Positions 52,549-56,505 of a stretch of 56,505 nucleotides of DNA are shown in pieces (the first letter of the stretch is position 1; each line of letters opens with the position of its first letter). The notes below the pieces were generated by a model. The model did not search any database and was not told the DNA's origin. It saw only the letters and a list, made by a program, of their open reading frames with translations. Position numbers and translations under genes: made by a program. This DNA comes from Bacteroidales bacterium UBA3297 (GTDB lineage: Bacteria > Bacteroidota > Bacteroidia > Bacteroidales > Paludibacteraceae), in contig DETD01000004.1 of NCBI GenBank assembly GCA_002362105.1, forward strand, positions 1-56,505. Reading direction: 5' to 3'.

Positions 52549-54315
52549 ATGTTCAGGACAAACACATGCGGAGAGTTGCGCCTCGCCAATGTTGGCCAAA
52601 CAGTCACTTTGGCCGGATGGGTACAACGCACCCGCAAAATGGGAGGTATGACGTTCGTTGACCTCCGCGACCGTTACGGCATCACCCAGCTGGTTTTCAA
52701 CGATGAAATCGACGCCAACCTCTGTGCGGAAGCGAACAAGCTGGGACGTGAATACGTTATTCAAATAGAGGGTAAAGTAGCAGAACGCAGCAACAAGAAC
52801 ACAAACATGGAAACCGGCGAAATTGAAATCATCGTCGGCAAACTGAATGTGCTCAACGCCTCACTCACCCCTCCGTTCACCATTGAAGAAAACAGCGACG
52901 GTGGCGACGACCTGCGTATGAAGTACCGCTACCTCGACCTCCGACGCTCTAATGTCCGTTCAAACCTGGAACTTCGCCACAAAATGACCATGGAGGTACG
53001 CCGATACCTCGACAGCAAAGGCTTCTTGGAAATAGAGACCCCAATGCTGATTGGCTCTACCCCAGAAGGCGCACGCGACTTTGTTGTGCCTTCACGTATG
53101 AATCCGGGCCAGTTCTACGCACTACCACAGAGCCCGCAAACCCTGAAGCAGCTGCTGATGGTTTCGGGCATGGACCGCTACTTCCAGATTGTCAAGTGTT
53201 TCCGCGACGAAGACCTCCGTGCCGACCGTCAGCCTGAATTCACCCAAATCGACTGCGAAATGTCGTTTGTCGAACAGGAAGATATCATCAGCATGTTTGA
53301 AGGCATGGCCAAACACCTTTTCAAGACCATCAGGGGTGTTGAACTGAACGAGCCGTTCTTGAGAATGAGCTGGGACGACGCTATGAAGTACTACGGTAGC
53401 GACAAACCAGACCTCCGCTTCGGCATGAAGTTCGTGGAACTCAAAGACGTGTTCGATGGAAAGGCCGATTTCGCCGTGTTCAACGAGGCTAAATATATTG
53501 GCGGTATCTGCGCAGAGGGTTGCGCCAGCTACACCCGCAAACAACTCGACCAACTGACCGACTTCGTCAAGAAGCCACAAATTGGCGCAAAGGGACTGAT
53601 TTACGCCCGTGTCCAGGAAGACGGTTCTGTAAAATCGAGCGTAGACAAGTTCTACGGCCAGGACGTACTTCAGGCCTTGAAGGAAAAGATGAACGCCAAA
53701 CCTGGCGACCTCATCCTCATCCTCAGCGGCCCAGACGTTATGAAGACCCGCAAACAGCTCTGCGAGCTGCGTCTTGAAATGGGTAACCAACTCGGACTCC
53801 GCGACAAGAACAAGTTTGCCCTCCTTTGGGTGGTTGACTTCCCTATGTTCGAGTGGAGCGAAGAGGAAGGCCGCCTGATGGCTATGCACCACCCTTTCAC
53901 ACATCCGAAAGACGAAGATATTCCGTTGCTCGACACCGACCCTGCAGCAGTCAGAGCCGACGCTTACGATATGGTTTGCAACGGTGTTGAGGTTGGCGGT
54001 GGTTCCATCAGAATACACGACCCTAAGCTACAGGACAAGATGTTCCGCATCTTGGGCTTCACCGAAGAGCGCGCACAAGAACAATTCGGCTTCCTAATGA
54101 ACGCCTTCAAGTATGGAGCTCCTCCTCACGGCGGTCTCGCCTACGGTCTCGACAGATGGGTCAGCATCTTTGCCGGACTCGACAGCATCCGCGACGTTAT
54201 CGCATTCCCTAAGAACACAAGCGGACGCGACGTTATGCTTGATGCACCAAGCACCATCGACGACAAACAGCTCGACGAGCTCAACCTTAAGATTGACATT
54301 AAAGAGGCTGAATAA
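52549..54315 (+). CDS. aspS: aspartyl-tRNA synthetase, 588 aa
   Basis: A class II synthetase that charges tRNA-Asp. The N-terminal OB-fold anticodon domain (VTLAGWVQRTRKMGGMTFVD), motif 1 region (FLEIETPMLIGSTPEGARDF), the FRDEDLRADRQPEFTQID block (motif 2), the bacterial GAD insert and motif 3 (GLAYGLDRWVSIFAGLDS) are all present. The length is normal for the bacterial type. Confidence 0.97.
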   Translation: MFRTNTCGELRLANVGQTVTLAGWVQRTRKMGGMTFVDLRDRYGITQLVFNDEIDANLCAEANKLGREYVIQIEGKVAERSNKNTNMETGEIEIIVGKLNVLNASLTPPFTIEENSDGGDDLRMKYRYLDLRRSNVRSNLELRHKMTMEVRRYLDSKGFLEIETPMLIGSTPEGARDFVVPSRMNPGQFYALPQSPQTLKQLLMVSGMDRYFQIVKCFRDEDLRADRQPEFTQIDCEMSFVEQEDIISMFEGMAKHLFKTIRGVELNEPFLRMSWDDAMKYYGSDKPDLRFGMKFVELKDVFDGKADFAVFNEAKYIGGICAEGCASYTRKQLDQLTDFVKKPQIGAKGLIYARVQEDGSVKSSVDKFYGQDVLQALKEKMNAKPGDLILILSGPDVMKTRKQLCELRLEMGNQLGLRDKNKFALLWVVDFPMFEWSEEEGRLMAMHHPFTHPKDEDIPLLDTDPAAVRADAYDMVCNGVEVGGGSIRIHDPKLQDKMFRILGFTEERAQEQFGFLMNAFKYGAPPHGGLAYGLDRWVSIFAGLDSIRDVIAFPKNTSGRDVMLDAPSTIDDKQLDELNLKIDIKEAE

Positions 54316-54326
54316 GCCATAAAAAT

Positions 54327-54366
54327 AAGGCGGCTGAAAATTAATTCAGCCGCCTTTTCTTTTTTT
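54327..54366 (+). terminator. terminator after aspS
   Basis: AAGGCGGCTGAA pairs with TTCAGCCGCCTT (12 bp) around a 6-base loop, then TTCTTTTTTT. Confidence 0.92.
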
Positions 54367-54411
54367 GAATGGGACACACAAAGCCGCATGTCCCAAACTC
54401 TTGCTATATTT

Positions 54412-55920
54412 TTAATTCAGAACTGTTTTGAAACACTTACCCTCGCATTTCACGAGGTAAACCCCAGAAGTTAGATTTCCATTGGCATTTGTCACATCAC
54501 GACCAAGCGTATCGTAGATTCTAAACTCGTCTCTGTTAACAGAAATGCGTGCATTGGTAGCAGTCACCACAATGTTGTCTGCGTCGATGTTGTCAACCCC
54601 CTCTTTGTCTTTGAGCGCAAATACGGCAGTCAACATGCAATTAGAGTCTATGGTGAATGTTATAGTTTCCGATTTCATCTGCTCTTCTGTCAACAGGCCT
54701 TCTATAGATGACTTCCAACACTGGAATTCGTAACCCTCGTCAGGCGTAGCGACCAATTTGTAAGTATGGCTATTCTTTGTCTCTTCTAAGATGGTCATTG
54801 CTATATCTCCTTCACCTCCATCGCTTAAGACAAGAAGATTGATATTTGGATTGAAGGAATCTTCAATATTGGCAATGAGAGTAGTTGGTTCCGATAAATC
54901 AACGATGATTTCTGTTTTGTGCAAATCTTCAGCTGGCACATTGTAAGTACCCTCCCATGTAACTTGATAGAAAGTCCACAAATCGACGGAAATTTTGTAG
55001 AGATTTTTGTCGCAATCGACAGGTGTGATGGTCAACGGACCATACACATTGTTGCTTGAATATACATCTACACCCTCTGGCCACATTGGAATGATTTTCG
55101 AATTGTAATAGGCTCCATGGCTTTCGATATCATCGATGGCATCTTGGCTATACGCATTACAATTGATTCTGTAAACAGTAAGGCTAGTATTCATAGTAAA
55201 GTTATTGTAGCCTTCCATAATAGGGAATGTCTCTCCTAGAAAGTTAATTGTATCCAATTCACAATAGTAGAAAGCACCACTTTCAATTTTCTCCACCCAT
55301 TCAGGAATATCAATCGTTTTCAGTTGTCTGCACGCAAAGAACATGTCTTCAGTGATAACCTTTATGTTTTGTGGAATCACAAATGTTTCAAAGCCACAAT
55401 ACGCAAAAACATCCTTTCCAAATTCCGTAACGTTCCCCAGGTCGATGCTTTTCAAAGCGGAGCAATACTTAAACGCATTGTCTGGAAGTTTAGTGACATT
55501 CTTCGGAATAGAGAAAGAGGTTAGCGATTTGCAATTGTAAAAAGCCTCTTTACCGATCGTTTTCAAACCTTCTGGCAACAGGATGTCGCTGAGAGACTCA
55601 CATTCCTCAAACGCAGCCTCACCAATAGCCTCGACCGTAGAAGCCAGTTTGACTTCTTTAAGATTTTCGAAACTCATAAAAGCCTGTTCGCCAACATCAG
55701 TCACACCCTCGTTGACGATTACTTTCTCCACATCTTCTCTTAGATATCTCCATTCAGGGTCAATGTATGTATCACCAAAAACGTCTGTGGTATACACATC
55801 CATTTTTCCCTCTCCTGAAAATGTTAGGGTTTTCGTTGATTCGTCATACTCAAATGTTACTGCAGCTGATGCAGAACAAAATGACAATATCGCCACAATT
55901 GGGACGAATAATTTACGCAT
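54412..55920 (-). CDS. BspA-like leucine-rich-repeat protein with type IX sorting domain, 502 aa
   Basis: A signal peptide (MRKLFVPIVAILSFCSASA) precedes about seven BspA/Treponema-type repeats (for example LPEGLKTIGKEAFYNCKSLT). A middle beta region and a domain with YKLVATPDEGYEFQCWKSS (a bacterial repeat seen in secreted proteins) follow. The last 60 residues (FRIYDTLGRDVTNANGNLTS, then GVYLVKCEGK) fit the type IX secretion type A C-terminal sorting domain, so the protein should be exported by the system that PorW and PorX serve. It is probably a surface adhesin or binding protein. Confidence 0.9.
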   Translation of the reverse strand: MRKLFVPIVAILSFCSASAAVTFEYDESTKTLTFSGEGKMDVYTTDVFGDTYIDPEWRYLREDVEKVIVNEGVTDVGEQAFMSFENLKEVKLASTVEAIGEAAFEECESLSDILLPEGLKTIGKEAFYNCKSLTSFSIPKNVTKLPDNAFKYCSALKSIDLGNVTEFGKDVFAYCGFETFVIPQNIKVITEDMFFACRQLKTIDIPEWVEKIESGAFYYCELDTINFLGETFPIMEGYNNFTMNTSLTVYRINCNAYSQDAIDDIESHGAYYNSKIIPMWPEGVDVYSSNNVYGPLTITPVDCDKNLYKISVDLWTFYQVTWEGTYNVPAEDLHKTEIIVDLSEPTTLIANIEDSFNPNINLLVLSDGGEGDIAMTILEETKNSHTYKLVATPDEGYEFQCWKSSIEGLLTEEQMKSETITFTIDSNCMLTAVFALKDKEGVDNIDADNIVVTATNARISVNRDEFRIYDTLGRDVTNANGNLTSGVYLVKCEGKCFKTVLN

Positions 55921-55968
55921 AATACTTATTTATTTTTTGATTGTTGTACTTAATCACTTCAAAGCGCA

Positions 55969-55976
55969 CAAATCTA
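55969..55976 (-). promoter_or_regulatory. -7 box for the BspA-like gene
   Basis: CAAATCTA on the plus strand reads TAGATTTG on the minus strand; the start is near 55962, leader about 40 bases. Confidence 0.45.
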
Positions 55977-56112
55977 CCACAGAAATAAAGAAACATTTCT
56001 GTTTAAAGATGTGCAAGATTGAGAATCACACCGTTCTTTTCCCTATTGAACGACCAACAGAAGACGATCATAATTATAAGAAAACAGCTGGATTCTTCGA
56101 AAAAAAGGCAAC

Positions 56113-56165
56113 TAAAAAATGTTGCGAAACTTCAACTTGCCCAAGAACCTGAATTTGGGCAAGTT
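56113..56165 (-). terminator. terminator of the dTDP-glucose dehydratase gene
   Basis: AACTTGCCCAA (56134-56144) pairs with TTGGGCAAGTT (56155-56165), and an outer GTTGC/GCAAC pair lies at 56121-56125 and 56172-56176. On the minus strand a U run follows (56114-56119). Confidence 0.7.
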
Positions 56166-56200
56166 AAAGCTGCAACACTATAATTCATTCAACAGACCTA

Positions 56201-56505
56201 TTATCTGTTGCTATACATGCTTTCATAGTAGTTCTGATAATCGCCAGAGGTAATGTTATCCATCCACTCCTGGTTTTCGAGATACCATTTGACAGTTTTT
56301 TCAATACCCTCTTCAAACTGGAGGCTAGGCTCCCAACCAAGTTCCTTCTGCAGTTTGGTAGAATCGATAGCATAGCGGGCATCGTGTCCGAGACGGTCGG
56401 TCACGTAGGTAATCAGATTCATATCCTCGCCTTCTTTTCTACCCAGCAAACGGTCAACCGTGTTAATTACCACTTTAATGATGTCGATATTCTTCCACTC
56501 GTTGA
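56201..56505 (-). CDS. rfbB: dTDP-glucose 4,6-dehydratase, 5' part beyond the window
   Basis: Only the last 101 or so residues are present; the frame is open to the right edge (NEWKNIDIIKVVINTVDRLL). YVTDRLGHDARYAIDSTKLQ and the WKPSLQFEEG-like WEPSLQFEEGIEKTVKWYL are typical of RmlB/RfbB, an SDR enzyme that makes dTDP-4-keto-6-deoxyglucose for rhamnose and related surface sugars. Confidence 0.92.
   Translation of the reverse strand, partial: NEWKNIDIIKVVINTVDRLLGRKEGEDMNLITYVTDRLGHDARYAIDSTKLQKELGWEPSLQFEEGIEKTVKWYLENQEWMDNITSGDYQNYYESMYSNR

Noticed and set aside
53122..54018. 298-codon minus-strand frame inside aspS
   Set aside because: It is the antisense of a fully conserved aspartyl-tRNA synthetase and has no recognisable domain.

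Overview
The window comes from a member of the Bacteroidota, most likely the order Bacteroidales; I cannot settle the family. Signs are the tmRNA tag GENNYALAA (one residue from the Bacteroides-type GETNYALAA), promoters of the form TTTG-N19/20-TAnnTTTG, the type IX secretion regulators PorW and PorX together with a secreted protein carrying a type IX sorting tail, and many Bacteroidota families (DUF5683, DUF4403, FISUMP-like, BspA-like leucine-rich repeats). TGA ends several genes, so the genetic code is the standard bacterial one.

Layout, left to right. Positions 1-2927 (minus) hold the first 975 residues of pyruvate:ferredoxin oxidoreductase. dnaX follows on the plus strand and is split by a run of 11 A: frame 0 stops early (gamma-like), while the -1 frame stays open to a full tau. 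Next, on the minus strand, come a LOG-family phosphoribohydrolase and a sacsin-like GHKL ATPase, divergent from recQ. From 10.3 to 14.3 kb is the series parA-parB-DUF5683-mltD.

From 14.4 to 21.2 kb, between a terminator with a near-consensus promoter and the ompA-like gene, is a six-gene operon that I do not recognise as a described pathway: a PqqD-like protein, an ATP-grasp ligase, a diaminopimelate-decarboxylase-like PLP enzyme with an altered substrate motif, a urea-transporter/M23-peptidase fusion, a TPR plus outer-membrane barrel protein with a Tyr-rich segment, and a small exported TPR protein. It reads like a pathway that builds a small amino-acid-derived molecule in the cytoplasm and acts on the envelope. 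This is the best candidate for an undescribed system here.

From 21.3 to 37.9 kb are mostly core and envelope genes: an OmpA protein, a FISUMP-type gene broken by one TGA, DUF4403, a nadE-topB operon convergent with it through a shared hairpin, pgeF, an M16 peptidase, a small membrane protein overlapping an OmpH-like gene, a COG2509-type flavoprotein, a LysE exporter, and a run of nitroreductase, small membrane protein, DUF2520, KdsC-like phosphatase and UbiA prenyltransferase. From 38.1 to 43.1 kb lie porW and porX. Then come an SDR/acyl-ligase pair, purM, an SH3 protein, an Ala-rich lipoprotein, a voltage-sensor channel with an unusual pore, the tmRNA gene, pyrB-pyrI, aspS, a BspA-like protein with a type IX sorting tail, and the end of a dTDP-glucose 4,6-dehydratase gene cut by the right edge.
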